From contig NZ_CP133133.1 of assembly GCF_030908625.1 (NCBI RefSeq), positions 1,488,001-1,552,000 of the forward strand: 64,000 nt of DNA, written 5' to 3'. Below, piece after piece: positions 10,998 to 18,522 of the stretch; position 1 is the stretch's first letter; each line of letters starts with the position of its first letter. The stretch is from Paludicola sp. MB14-C6. Its GTDB lineage: Bacteria > Bacillota > Clostridia > Oscillospirales > Ruminococcaceae. Below the pieces are notes generated by a model that was not told the origin of the DNA, did not search any database, and saw nothing but the letters and a program-made list of their open reading frames with translations. The position numbers and the translations under genes were made by a program.

Positions 10998-12071
10998 TTA
11001 TTTTCTAAAGTATTTCCCTTTTGGAACGATTGCTTGAATGCATCGACCTACTTCACTTGAGTCCCAAGGATTATCACTCTTACCAATAGTACCATTCATA
11101 CCACCTAGAATTTCATCTGCAAGTTTATTGGTTAAAGGTGTCCAATGGGTAATGAGCAATCCACCCAATTTTCCAGGCCAATGATTTTTTTTGCCTAAAT
11201 AAATATATTCTAAGCAATGTTTCCAAAAGTGGGCTGCTTGTTCATCATTAGCTCCAAATGAAGCAATCGTATGAAAACCGGCTTTCATGAATTGTTCCAC
11301 AGACGGATATCCGTGACTATGTAAATCATAATGCCAATCTGTAATAACAATATCACGTGTGACTTTATCTTCCATATCAAAAGCAGGGTACATTCCAAAC
11401 TTATCAGCTTCCCACATATTCATGCCTAATTTTTCAGCATTTAATAAGCGGTCACCCCACATCATTGTTTCAATTCCCTTTTGTGACAAATGGTTATGTA
11501 GAATTCGCACAGTTCGAGCAAAGAGTTCTGCTTTATTTTTTCCTTTACAAAGCGGGCAAGAGTCTTCACCAATTTCAAAGACTTCATCTAAACCAATATG
11601 AACCACATCCGCATCAAGTGCTTCAATAATTTCGTCCATCATTGGAAAGATATATTGATAAATATCGTCGTTAGAAGCACACCAACTATGACAATAAATA
11701 TCAGGCCATTCCCCGCCTTCTATAAAGTCTTTTTGTTCAATGAATTCAGGGTGTGCCACTAAAAGTGGCCATGGCTTTCCGTCTCCGAAATTTTCGCATT
11801 GATGACTTAAGCATTGAAATAACGGAATTACTTTGATGTTTTGTTCATCACATGTTTCTTTAATAAACTGCAAGTCTTCGTAAGTTACCGTTCCATTAGA
11901 ATATTCTGGGAAGCAACGGTATGAGTATCCTGGGTTTAGCTCTAATATAAGCGCATTAAATCCCATTGGTGCTAACCCTTCGTGAATTAGCTTTATGAGT
12001 CCGTCAACTGCTTCGTGATTTCCAAAACGAGTATGAAAACCAACAAAAGCATTCTTTTTGTCAATTGCCAT
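10998..12071 (-). CDS. GH20-type beta-N-acetylhexosaminidase-like protein
   Basis: This is a 357-aa TIM-barrel protein without signal peptide, so probably cytosolic. The GH20 acid-base motif HIGLDEV carries the Asp162-Glu163 pair that in this family polarises the N-acetyl group and donates the proton. A nearby CPLC pair (Cys172, Cys175) may bind metal. GH20 enzymes release terminal GlcNAc or GalNAc; the exact substrate is not evident. The frame runs back to 12245 but the upstream part is intergenic-like; GAGGGGAGA lies just ahead of the ATG at 12071. The gene is monocistronic with its own terminator. Confidence 0.78.
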   Translation of the reverse strand: MAIDKKNAFVGFHTRFGNHEAVDGLIKLIHEGLAPMGFNALILELNPGYSYRCFPEYSNGTVTYEDLQFIKETCDEQNIKVIPLFQCLSHQCENFGDGKPWPLLVAHPEFIEQKDFIEGGEWPDIYCHSWCASNDDIYQYIFPMMDEIIEALDADVVHIGLDEVFEIGEDSCPLCKGKNKAELFARTVRILHNHLSQKGIETMMWGDRLLNAEKLGMNMWEADKFGMYPAFDMEDKVTRDIVITDWHYDLHSHGYPSVEQFMKAGFHTIASFGANDEQAAHFWKHCLEYIYLGKKNHWPGKLGGLLITHWTPLTNKLADEILGGMNGTIGKSDNPWDSSEVGRCIQAIVPKGKYFRK

Positions 12072-12153
12072 CTTAGATTTCTCCCCTCTTATATTTAGTT
12101 TGATTATAGATGATGTGAAACAATAAAGCAAGGGACAATTAAAATAAAAACAT

Positions 12154-12187
12154 GTTAATATTGTAAGTGAAATGGTTAATATTGTAA
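12154..12187. promoter_or_regulatory. Phased direct repeat upstream of the lipoprotein gene
   Basis: GTTAATATTGTAA occurs at 12154-12166 and again at 12175-12187, exactly 21 bp (two helical turns) apart, in the divergent region between the GH20-type and lipoprotein genes. It is a candidate binding site for a regulator; no family match is claimed. Confidence 0.4.
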
Positions 12188-12245
12188 TTGGTGTGTAATT
12201 GAATATAAGCAGATTAAAGAGCATAATAAAATCAGGAGGGATCAT

Positions 12246-12878
12246 ATGAAAAAATTCACTGTACTTCTAATGATAATTACATTTTTGTTATGCTCTTGTC
12301 AAGCAAATGAAAAGGTCAATACCAATAGTAAGGAAAATACATCAAGCCAAAAGAAAACGCAAACGGAAGATTTATCTAGTAGTAAAGAGAATGAAACTGA
12401 GCTTATCATCCCAAAAACACCTCTTAGTAATGAATTGAATCAATTATTTGAACAAGGGCTAGAGGTATATAGATGGTTTAATATTTCTATAATGGGAGAT
12501 GGACAAGGAAAACCAGTTATTAAAGGTGAACTAACTTATTATCCTGTAAATAATGAGAGGTTTCCGACTTATGAAAGTTGGTATCAATATATTAATTCTG
12601 TTTTTAGCAAAGAGATGATAGATCACTATTTATCAAAAAATTATTATATCAATATAAAAGGTCAGCTATATGGAGTAATGGCTGACAGAGGAGGCAATAT
12701 TTTTTATAAATCACATAAATATGAGCTAGTTAGTCAAACTGAAAACAAAGTTGAATTAAAAATCATTGGAATTTATAATGAAGGGACTGGAGAAGAGGAT
12801 TATTATAAAGAGTATACAACTATTTTTGAAAAGCAAAATGGAAAATGGATTATAACCCAATTTGAATTTTGGTTATAA
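12246..12878 (+). CDS. Hypothetical lipoprotein
   Basis: This is a 210-aa secreted protein with a type II signal peptide: MKKF, a hydrophobic core, and a lipobox ending LLCSC, with Cys18 the likely lipidated residue. A low-complexity Ser/Thr/Lys/Glu linker (residues 20-55) is followed by a folded domain of about 150 residues with many aromatic residues (for example YESWYQYINSVFSKEM). It resembles uncharacterised IseA/DL-endopeptidase-inhibitor-like lipoproteins in layout, but I cannot confirm that. An AGGAGGG site precedes the ATG. Confidence 0.65.
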   Translation: MKKFTVLLMIITFLLCSCQANEKVNTNSKENTSSQKKTQTEDLSSSKENETELIIPKTPLSNELNQLFEQGLEVYRWFNISIMGDGQGKPVIKGELTYYPVNNERFPTYESWYQYINSVFSKEMIDHYLSKNYYINIKGQLYGVMADRGGNIFYKSHKYELVSQTENKVELKIIGIYNEGTGEEDYYKEYTTIFEKQNGKWIITQFEFWL

Positions 12879-12882
12879 TAAA

Positions 12883-12908
12883 AGCCCTGCTAGATTACTA
12901 GCAGGGCT
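12883..12908. terminator. Bidirectional terminator between lipoprotein gene and serA
   Basis: An 11-bp perfect stem AGCCCTGCTAG (12883-12893 with 12898-12908) and a 4-base loop. The T tail is better on the minus strand, so it probably serves serA as well as the convergent lipoprotein gene. Confidence 0.8.
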
Positions 12909-12921
12909 GTTCTCATATGGA

Positions 12922-14079
12922 CTATATCACTCTTACGTTAATAACACCGTCGATAGCATTAATTTTTTCGATTGAACTTTCATCAATTTTACCTTGTACG
13001 TCAAGCATGGTATAAGCGTAATCGCCTCTTGATTTATTTAACATATTCTCGATGTTTACTTCGCTTAAGCTTGTTGAAATTTGAGAAATAATTGTTTTAA
13101 CATTTTTATGAATGACACAAATTCTCGGCATAGTCACTTTTCCCATATTAGCTTCCGGAAGATTTACAGAGTTTTTAATATTACCGTTTTCCAAATAATC
13201 AATCAGTTGAATTGCCGCCATTCTTGCACAATTATCTTCTGATTCAGGTGTAGAAGCACCTAAGTGCGGGAATGAAACAACTCCAGGATGATCAAGCATT
13301 GCATCAGTTGGGAAATCGGTTAAATATACTTTTACGAGTCTTTCATCTAAAGCTTTTAGCATATCTGCTTCTTCAACTAATTCTCCTCGAGAGAAGTTTA
13401 AGATACGAACACCAGATTTCATAGTCGCAATGGAAGAAGAGTTAATCATACCCTTGGTTTCTTTATTGCAAGGAACGTGAATGGTAATGAAATCACAATT
13501 TTCATATACTTCTTTTAAAGTTTTTGCATGAATAATAGATTGAGATAATCCCCAAGCGGCATCAACACTAATATATGGATCATAGCCGTAAACAGTCATA
13601 CCAAGTTTTTCAGCAGCATTTGCAACTAAAATACCGATAGCACCAAGGCCAATAACGCCAAGTTTTTTGCCCATTATTTCAGGACCTACAAATTGTCCTT
13701 TTCCTTTTTCAACTAGCTTCGAAACGTCTGCACCGCTTCCTTTTAAGGTTTTTACCCAATCCATAGAAGCAGCAACTTTTCTTGCAGACATAAATAAAGC
13801 AAGAAGAACAAGCTCTTTTACAGCGTTTGCATTTGCACCAGGGGTATTAAATACAACAATACCTTTCTCAGTACATTTTTCTACGGGAATATTGTTTACA
13901 CCCGCACCTGCACGAGCAATTGCTTTTAAGGAAGATTCAAACTCCATTTCATGCATAGATGCAGAACGAACCATAATTGCATCGGCATTTGTAACATCTT
14001 CACCCCAGTTATATTTTGCACGATCAAAATTATCTAAACCGGCAGGAGAAATTTTATTTAATGTGTTAATAGAAAACAT
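12922..14079 (-). CDS. serA: D-3-phosphoglycerate dehydrogenase
   Basis: This enzyme oxidises 3-phosphoglycerate to phosphohydroxypyruvate with NAD+, the first step of serine synthesis. At 385 aa it is the short form. It has a substrate-binding half, the Rossmann motif GVIGLGAIG, the family block LNFSRGELVEE, and the catalytic histidine in PHLGASTPESEDN. A C-terminal ACT domain (about residues 315-385) suggests allosteric control by serine. It lies directly downstream of serC on the same strand, separated by a strong hairpin, so the two may be only partly co-transcribed. Confidence 0.95.
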   Translation of the reverse strand: MFSINTLNKISPAGLDNFDRAKYNWGEDVTNADAIMVRSASMHEMEFESSLKAIARAGAGVNNIPVEKCTEKGIVVFNTPGANANAVKELVLLALFMSARKVAASMDWVKTLKGSGADVSKLVEKGKGQFVGPEIMGKKLGVIGLGAIGILVANAAEKLGMTVYGYDPYISVDAAWGLSQSIIHAKTLKEVYENCDFITIHVPCNKETKGMINSSSIATMKSGVRILNFSRGELVEEADMLKALDERLVKVYLTDFPTDAMLDHPGVVSFPHLGASTPESEDNCARMAAIQLIDYLENGNIKNSVNLPEANMGKVTMPRICVIHKNVKTIISQISTSLSEVNIENMLNKSRGDYAYTMLDVQGKIDESSIEKINAIDGVINVRVI

Positions 14080-14103
14080 AGTTTATTATCCACCTTTCAT
14101 TGT

Positions 14104-14138
14104 AATAATAAGGGCGAAGATGTTTCGCCCTTATTATT
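14104..14138. terminator. Hairpin between serC and serA
   Basis: A 15-bp perfect stem (14104-14118 with 14124-14138; core AAGGGCGAA) with a 5-base loop. It lies in the 84-bp serC-serA gap. Its U-rich tail is better on the plus strand than on the minus strand, so it may only attenuate serA or protect the serC 3' end. Confidence 0.7.
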
Positions 14139-14163
14139 TTATTATTATTTTTATAAAAAAGAT

Positions 14164-15243
14164 TTAGTTATTTGCTTCAAATTCTTTCATAAAATCAACA
14201 AGTGCTTGCACACCTTCAACTGGCATAGCGTTATAGATGGACGCACGCATACCACCAACACTTCTATGTCCTTTTAGATTAACAAAGCCTTTAGCTGTTG
14301 CTTCTTTTACGAATTTTTTATCTAATTCTTCGTTTCCTGTAATGAACGGAATATTCATTAAAGAACGATCCTCTTTTACAACTGTTCCTTTAAACATTTT
14401 AGAATTGTCTAAGAAATCATAAAGCAAATTTGCTTTTTTTTCGTTGATTTCTTTCATTTTTTCTAATCCGCCAAGGTCTTTAATCCAATCTAAAACAAGT
14501 TTACAAATGTAAATTGCATAAGTTGGAGGAGTATTGTACATGGAACCGTTATCGGAATGCGTTTGATAGTTAAACATAGTTGGAGTAATCTCTTGTGCAT
14601 TTCCAATGAGGTCTTCACGAATAATAACAACAGTTAAACCTGCAGGACCCATATTTTTTTGTGCACCGGCATAAAGAATTCCAAATTTTGAAACATCAAT
14701 AGGCTCGGAAAGAACACAAGAGCTGACATCTGCAACTAATGGAACATTACCTGTATTCGGAAGTTTTGTAAAACGTGTTCCGTAGATTGTATTATTCATA
14801 CAGATATGAAAATAATCTGCATCTTTATCGAATTTGCTTTCATCTAATTGCGGTATGTAGGAAAAAGTTTTATCGGCAGAACTTGCAACTACATTACAAG
14901 CGCCAAATTTTTGAGCTTCTTGATAAGCTTTTTTTGCCCATTGACCGGTAATTACAAAGTCTGCTTTTTTATTTTTGTTCATTAAGTTTAATGGAATCAT
15001 TGCGAATTGAGAGGAGGCACCGCCTTGTAAAAATAAAACTTTATAGTTATCAGGGATGTTCATTACTTCACGTAAGGAAGCTTCACATTGGTTAATAATT
15101 TCCTCATAAACTTTAGAACGGTGGGACATTTCCATAACAGACTGTCCGCTTCCATTATAATCAAGCATTTCCGATGCAGCTTGTTTTAAAACGCTTTCAG
15201 GTAAAACAGATGGACCGGCACTAAAATTATAAACTCTACTCAT
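14164..15243 (-). CDS. serC: Phosphoserine aminotransferase
   Basis: This PLP enzyme converts phosphohydroxypyruvate and glutamate into phosphoserine and 2-oxoglutarate, the second step of serine synthesis. The protein of 359 aa has the typical start MSRVYNFSAGPSVLPESVL and the PLP lysine in the block YAGAQKNMGPAG. The frame is open to 15312, but homology and a GGAG site place the start at 15243. It is upstream of serA on the same strand. A near-consensus promoter at 15371-15399 gives a leader of about 120 nt with several stem-loops. Confidence 0.96.
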   Translation of the reverse strand: MSRVYNFSAGPSVLPESVLKQAASEMLDYNGSGQSVMEMSHRSKVYEEIINQCEASLREVMNIPDNYKVLFLQGGASSQFAMIPLNLMNKNKKADFVITGQWAKKAYQEAQKFGACNVVASSADKTFSYIPQLDESKFDKDADYFHICMNNTIYGTRFTKLPNTGNVPLVADVSSCVLSEPIDVSKFGILYAGAQKNMGPAGLTVVIIREDLIGNAQEITPTMFNYQTHSDNGSMYNTPPTYAIYICKLVLDWIKDLGGLEKMKEINEKKANLLYDFLDNSKMFKGTVVKEDRSLMNIPFITGNEELDKKFVKEATAKGFVNLKGHRSVGGMRASIYNAMPVEGVQALVDFMKEFEANN

Positions 15244-15370
15244 ATTGACAAAGCTCCGTTTCTGTCGCTGTGCTTCGACGAAAATTAAATTTTTATCGCG
15301 GCCTGTTTGCACAGGTAATATAGTAACAGGCTATTTTTAACAGAGATTGTTAAAAAAAGAACATATTTTA

Positions 15371-15399
15371 ATTATATTTTTAATTTGGTTAATAGTCAA
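15371..15399 (-). promoter_or_regulatory. Sigma-A promoter of serC
   Basis: On the minus strand TTGACT (15399-15394), a 17-bp spacer, and a perfect TATAAT (15376-15371). A 10-bp inverted repeat (15408-15417 with 15425-15434) lies directly upstream of the -35 element and could be an operator. Confidence 0.75.
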
Positions 15400-15492
15400 T
15401 ACATAAACTTAAAATTTGTATTAAAAATTTTAAGTGGTAAAGTATTAACGTATTAAAATATCGGTTTCAATAAATTGGCAAGCAAAATAACG

Positions 15493-15522
15493 GCATAAAC
15501 ATTTCAAAAGTAGGCAAAACTA
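15493..15522 (+). promoter_or_regulatory. Sigma-F-type (forespore) promoter
   Basis: GCATA at 15493-15497, a 15-bp spacer and GGCAAAACTA at 15513-15522. This agrees with the published Bacillus sigma-F consensus (GYWTA and GGNNANAHTR) at every fixed position. It lies about 100 bp before the SpoIIQ-like gene. Confidence 0.7.
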
Positions 15523-15619
15523 TAATATACAAGAAACAATTTTAAGTTGAGTGTAAGAAAATATAAAATAAACAAAAAGCTCAATGATTTCGGCAATTTT
15601 AATAACAGGAGGAAAACAA

Positions 15620-16309
15620 ATGAAAAAGGCGAAAATAGGAAAAGCAAGCACAAAGTCTTTCTTTTCTGGAAAAGGCTTTTATGTAGCACTTGCAGTTAGC
15701 TTGATTGCAATTGGTGGTGCAGCATGGTTGGGCCTAAATTCAGCAATGAATAAATTAGACAAGAACAATACAATGGATTTAGACAAAACTCCATCTCAAA
15801 TTCAGGATAAAGATGATGAATGGGATATTCCAAAACAAGTTACAAAACCACAATCTGATGTAAATGCAACTGTTTCAGATAATGCCTCAAATGTTGTTGC
15901 TAAAGAAAATTATATTCTTCCGTTAAAAGGCACTGTTGCAAATGCGTATAGCGGAGATAAAGTTGTAAAATCAAAAACATTAGATGAATGGGTTATGCAT
16001 ACCGGTATTGATATTAAAGCGGCAGTTTCAACACCGGTTAAAGCAATTGCTTCAGGTGTTGTAAAAGAAGTGAAAAATGATGATATGTGGGGCACTTGTG
16101 TTGTAATTGATCATGGTAACGGAATTGTAAGTCATTATTATAACCTAAAAACAGCAGTTAATGTAAAAGTGAAACAAGAAGTAAAACTTGGAGATGTTAT
16201 TGGCTCAGTTGGACAAACAGCAGATATTGAAAGAGCTGAAGAATCTCATTTACACTTTGCAGTACAAAAGAATGGCGAATGGATTGATCCGCTCAGCATT
16301 ATTAAATAA
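15620..16309 (+). CDS. spoIIQ: SpoIIQ-like M23 peptidase (sporulation)
   Basis: This is a 229-aa protein with one N-terminal transmembrane helix (about residues 20-40), a linker of about 60 residues and an extracytoplasmic M23/LytM domain. All zinc ligands are present: His127 and Asp131 in HTGID, and His212 in HLH (with His210 as catalytic partner). This resembles clostridial SpoIIQ, which keeps the metal site, rather than Bacillus SpoIIQ, which has lost it. SpoIIQ sits in the forespore membrane and pairs with SpoIIIAH during engulfment. The upstream sigma-F-type promoter supports this role. AGGAGG precedes the ATG at 15620. Confidence 0.82.
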   Translation: MKKAKIGKASTKSFFSGKGFYVALAVSLIAIGGAAWLGLNSAMNKLDKNNTMDLDKTPSQIQDKDDEWDIPKQVTKPQSDVNATVSDNASNVVAKENYILPLKGTVANAYSGDKVVKSKTLDEWVMHTGIDIKAAVSTPVKAIASGVVKEVKNDDMWGTCVVIDHGNGIVSHYYNLKTAVNVKVKQEVKLGDVIGSVGQTADIERAEESHLHFAVQKNGEWIDPLSIIK

Positions 16310-16318
16310 TATATTCAT

Positions 16319-16348
16319 AAAACCCAATGGTTTATTCCATTGGGTTTT
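16319..16348. terminator. Terminator palindrome, left copy of the IS target duplication
   Basis: A 12-bp perfect stem (AAAACCCAATGG) with a 6-base loop, 9 bp after the SpoIIQ-like stop. The identical 30 bp recurs at 17874-17903, on the other side of the insertion sequence. Confidence 0.9.
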
Positions 16349-17873
16349 CAGCTTGTAGAAAAAGTCTCCTAAATTCGATGATTTAGGGGACTTTTGACGC
16401 GAAAAATGGTATAATTAAATAGGGTGATTAAATGTTAGTTAAAGCTAAAAAAGACCGAACACAAGTAGAGTTTTTGTGCTTAGAAGAATTTATTCCAGCA
16501 GAACATTTGCTTAGAAAAATAGATAGTGCAGTGGATTTCTGTCATATATATGATTTCGTAGAGGATTTGTATTGTAAAGATAATGGAAGACCAAGCATAG
16601 ACCCAGTAGTACTAATCAAAATGGTCTTAATACAACATTTGTATGGAATAAGTTCGTTGCGCAAATTGGTAGAAGAAGTACAAATGAACTGTGCATATCG
16701 TTGGTTTTTAGGATATTTAATGACAGAACAAATACCTCACTTTACAACAATAAGTTATGCCTTTAAACATAGATTTAACGAGAATACTATTGCATGCATT
16801 TTCAACTGGATATTGAATGAAATCAATGATATGGGATATCTTGACCCAGAGGTGGTATTTGTAGATGGAACCCATATAAAAGCAAATGCAAATATAAAAA
16901 AGGTTGTAAAGAAATCAATCCCCGTAGCAGCAAAACATTATGAGAAACAACTAATGGACGAAATCAATAAAGATAGAGAAGAACATAAAAAAAAGCCATT
17001 TGACGATACAAAGCCACCTAAAATAGAAGAAAAAATCATCAATGAATCAACCACTGACCCTGAAAGCGGTGTATTTCATAAAGGAGAGCATAAGAAATGC
17101 CTTGCTTATGAAGCACATACAGCTTGTGACAAAAAAGGCTACATTGTAGATGTTCATGTAACAGCAGGCAATGTACATGACAGCGTAGCATTCGATGATT
17201 TGTATGATAAATTAAAAGAAAACCACCCCGAAATCCAAACAATAGTGGCAGATAGTGCCTACAATACTCCCTATATTGCAAAAAGACTTATAGATGATGG
17301 AAAAGATTTATTAGTACCATATCGTAGACCAATGACAAAACAAGGCTTTTTTAAGAAATATGATTTTTCATATGATGAATATTTTGACTGTGTAGTATGT
17401 CCAAACAATAAAGTTTTACACTATTCCACCACGAATAGAGAAGGATACAAAGAATTTAAAAGCAATCCAAACGACTGTAAAATCTGTGGGTTTCGTTACA
17501 AATGCACTGAAAGTAAAGAATTCCAGAAACAATACACAGTTCATGTTTGGCATGAGTACTTAGAGCAAGTTTCAGATATTCGTTATGCAATAAAATACAA
17601 AGATCTTTATGCACAGCGAAAAGAAACGATTGAGCGAGTTTTTGCTGATGCGAAAGAAAAATACGCAATGCGTTATACACCTTATCGAGGTCTTGCCCAA
17701 GTAACAAACTGGGTTAGGCTTAAATTTGCGTGCATGAACCTTAAAAAGCTGGCAATACATAAGTGGAGGGTGAACTCTCCTTTTTGTATCCTTTGCACTT
17801 TTTTCAAATTTTCAACCATATATTCAAAAGCCCGACTTTGGTTACGCCAAAATCGGGCTTTTTCTTCAGACTG
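16349..17873 (+). mobile_element. Intact IS1182-family insertion sequence (1525 bp)
   Basis: The element is bounded by an exact 30-bp direct repeat (16319-16348 and 17874-17903) and has imperfect terminal inverted repeats: CAGCTTGTAGAAAAAG at the left end and CAGTCTGAAGAAAAAG read inward from the right end (13 of 16 identical). It carries one full-length DDE transposase. Stem-loops just inside both ends (16360-16395 and 17826-17862) probably stop read-through. Published descriptions of IS1182-type elements include long, variable target duplications and palindromic targets, which fits this terminator target. It appears intact and potentially active. Confidence 0.9.
16360..16395. terminator. 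Stem-loop inside the left end of the IS
   Basis: A 15-bp stem with one mismatch (16360-16374 with 16381-16395), ending in TTTT. It stands between the left terminal repeat and the transposase start and may shield the transposase gene from outside transcription. Confidence 0.65.
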
Positions 17874-17874
17874 A
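16432..17874 (+). CDS. IS1182-family transposase
   Basis: This is a 480-aa DDE transposase. The N-terminal domain has the GRPSIDPVVLIKM segment common to IS1182/IS5-like proteins. The catalytic triad is readable: Asp in VFVDGTHIKAN (near residue 144), Asp in VADSAYN (near 280), and Glu in RKETIERVFADAK (near 403). A cysteine cluster (CVVCPNNK, then CKICGFRYKC) lies between the second Asp and the Glu. The last 15 or so codons run through a terminator-like hairpin and the right terminal repeat. The final base of the TGA stop is the first base of the duplicated target. No frameshift is seen. Confidence 0.93.
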   Translation: MLVKAKKDRTQVEFLCLEEFIPAEHLLRKIDSAVDFCHIYDFVEDLYCKDNGRPSIDPVVLIKMVLIQHLYGISSLRKLVEEVQMNCAYRWFLGYLMTEQIPHFTTISYAFKHRFNENTIACIFNWILNEINDMGYLDPEVVFVDGTHIKANANIKKVVKKSIPVAAKHYEKQLMDEINKDREEHKKKPFDDTKPPKIEEKIINESTTDPESGVFHKGEHKKCLAYEAHTACDKKGYIVDVHVTAGNVHDSVAFDDLYDKLKENHPEIQTIVADSAYNTPYIAKRLIDDGKDLLVPYRRPMTKQGFFKKYDFSYDEYFDCVVCPNNKVLHYSTTNREGYKEFKSNPNDCKICGFRYKCTESKEFQKQYTVHVWHEYLEQVSDIRYAIKYKDLYAQRKETIERVFADAKEKYAMRYTPYRGLAQVTNWVRLKFACMNLKKLAIHKWRVNSPFCILCTFFKFSTIYSKARLWLRQNRAFSSD

Positions 17875-17903
17875 AAACCCAATGGTTTATTCCATTGGGT
17901 TTT
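17874..17903. terminator. Terminator palindrome, right copy of the IS target duplication
   Basis: This is identical to 16319-16348. It now serves as terminator for the minus-strand gene ending at 17906, while the left copy serves the SpoIIQ-like gene. Before insertion a single bidirectional terminator probably lay between the two convergent genes. Confidence 0.88.
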
Positions 17904-17905
17904 GT

Positions 17906-18511
17906 TTATAGTTGTCCTATTTCTTTAAGGTGATGTGCATATGCTTGAAAGCGGAATGATTTGGTATCAATATCCTCTTTTGAAACCCCTGTAAAATAGA
18001 GTAAATCAATTGTAATATCGTCAGGTGCATTTCTTACTTCAATATATTCCGTAATAAAATCTACTCTGACATTAATCGGTTCATTCGAATCTGTTTTCAT
18101 TTCAAACTGATGCAAATCTAAATTTAGTTTTTCAATTGGATAATTTAAAGCTTGTTCCCAAGAAGTATCGCATTCAAAATAACGTTTACGCTCTTTCTGT
18201 GTTGGATTTTCAGAAAGTGGTTTTGGGTATGTTATCAAATGAGAATAATGATTTAGAATAATCTGTGCTTTGGTTGTTTTAAAACGAAATGGATCTATTT
18301 CAGTTTCTTTTGCATTATATTTTTTTTCTAAATAGTGTCCAATTTCATTAAAAGGTCGAGCATTTGGTTGTATTTTCGTTGCCGCATATTCTAAAAAAGC
18401 ATTATTCTGTTTTTCTCTTTCAGGGTCAGCAGGACCGTCAGCGCCTACAATAAAACCAATACAACTTGCTCCATTTTTTCGTTTACTATATATTTTTTGA
18501 AATAGATTCAT
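17906..18511 (-). CDS. Hypothetical cytosolic protein
   Basis: This is a 201-aa protein with no signal peptide or membrane segment. It has basic stretches near the N-terminus (YSKRKNGASCIGFIVGADGPADPEREKQN) and an acidic beta-rich C-terminal half. I do not recognise the family. The gene starts 11 bp downstream of the comM stop on the same strand, so the pair is probably co-transcribed. Its 3' end abuts the right target duplication of the IS, leaving the gene itself intact. Confidence 0.6.
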   Translation of the reverse strand: MNLFQKIYSKRKNGASCIGFIVGADGPADPEREKQNNAFLEYAATKIQPNARPFNEIGHYLEKKYNAKETEIDPFRFKTTKAQIILNHYSHLITYPKPLSENPTQKERKRYFECDTSWEQALNYPIEKLNLDLHQFEMKTDSNEPINVRVDFITEYIEVRNAPDDITIDLLYFTGVSKEDIDTKSFRFQAYAHHLKEIGQL

Positions 18512-18522
18512 TTTTTCACATC

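Larger units (their letters stand above)
15244..15619. other. Divergent serC / spoIIQ-like intergenic region
   Basis: This stretch of about 375 bp holds no gene that I can support. From left to right it contains the structured serC leader (hairpins at 15301-15332 and 15282-15300), the serC promoter, an AT-rich palindrome at 15408-15434, a sigma-F-type promoter for the peptidase gene at 15493-15522, and its AGGAGG ribosome site at 15607-15612. Confidence 0.6.

Noticed and set aside
12072..12245. N-terminal extension of the GH20-type protein (58 residues)
   Set aside because: It is AT-rich, hydrophobic and without homology, covers the divergent promoter region, and the ribosome site is at the ATG at 12071.
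15244..15364. T-box or glycine riboswitch in the serC leader
   Set aside because: No T-box sequence (TGGNACCGCG-like), specifier loop or glycine aptamer core is visible; kept only as an unassigned structured leader.
16394..16415. TTGACG and TATAAT before the transposase as a promoter
   Set aside because: The spacing is only 10 bp, far from the 17 needed for sigma-A.
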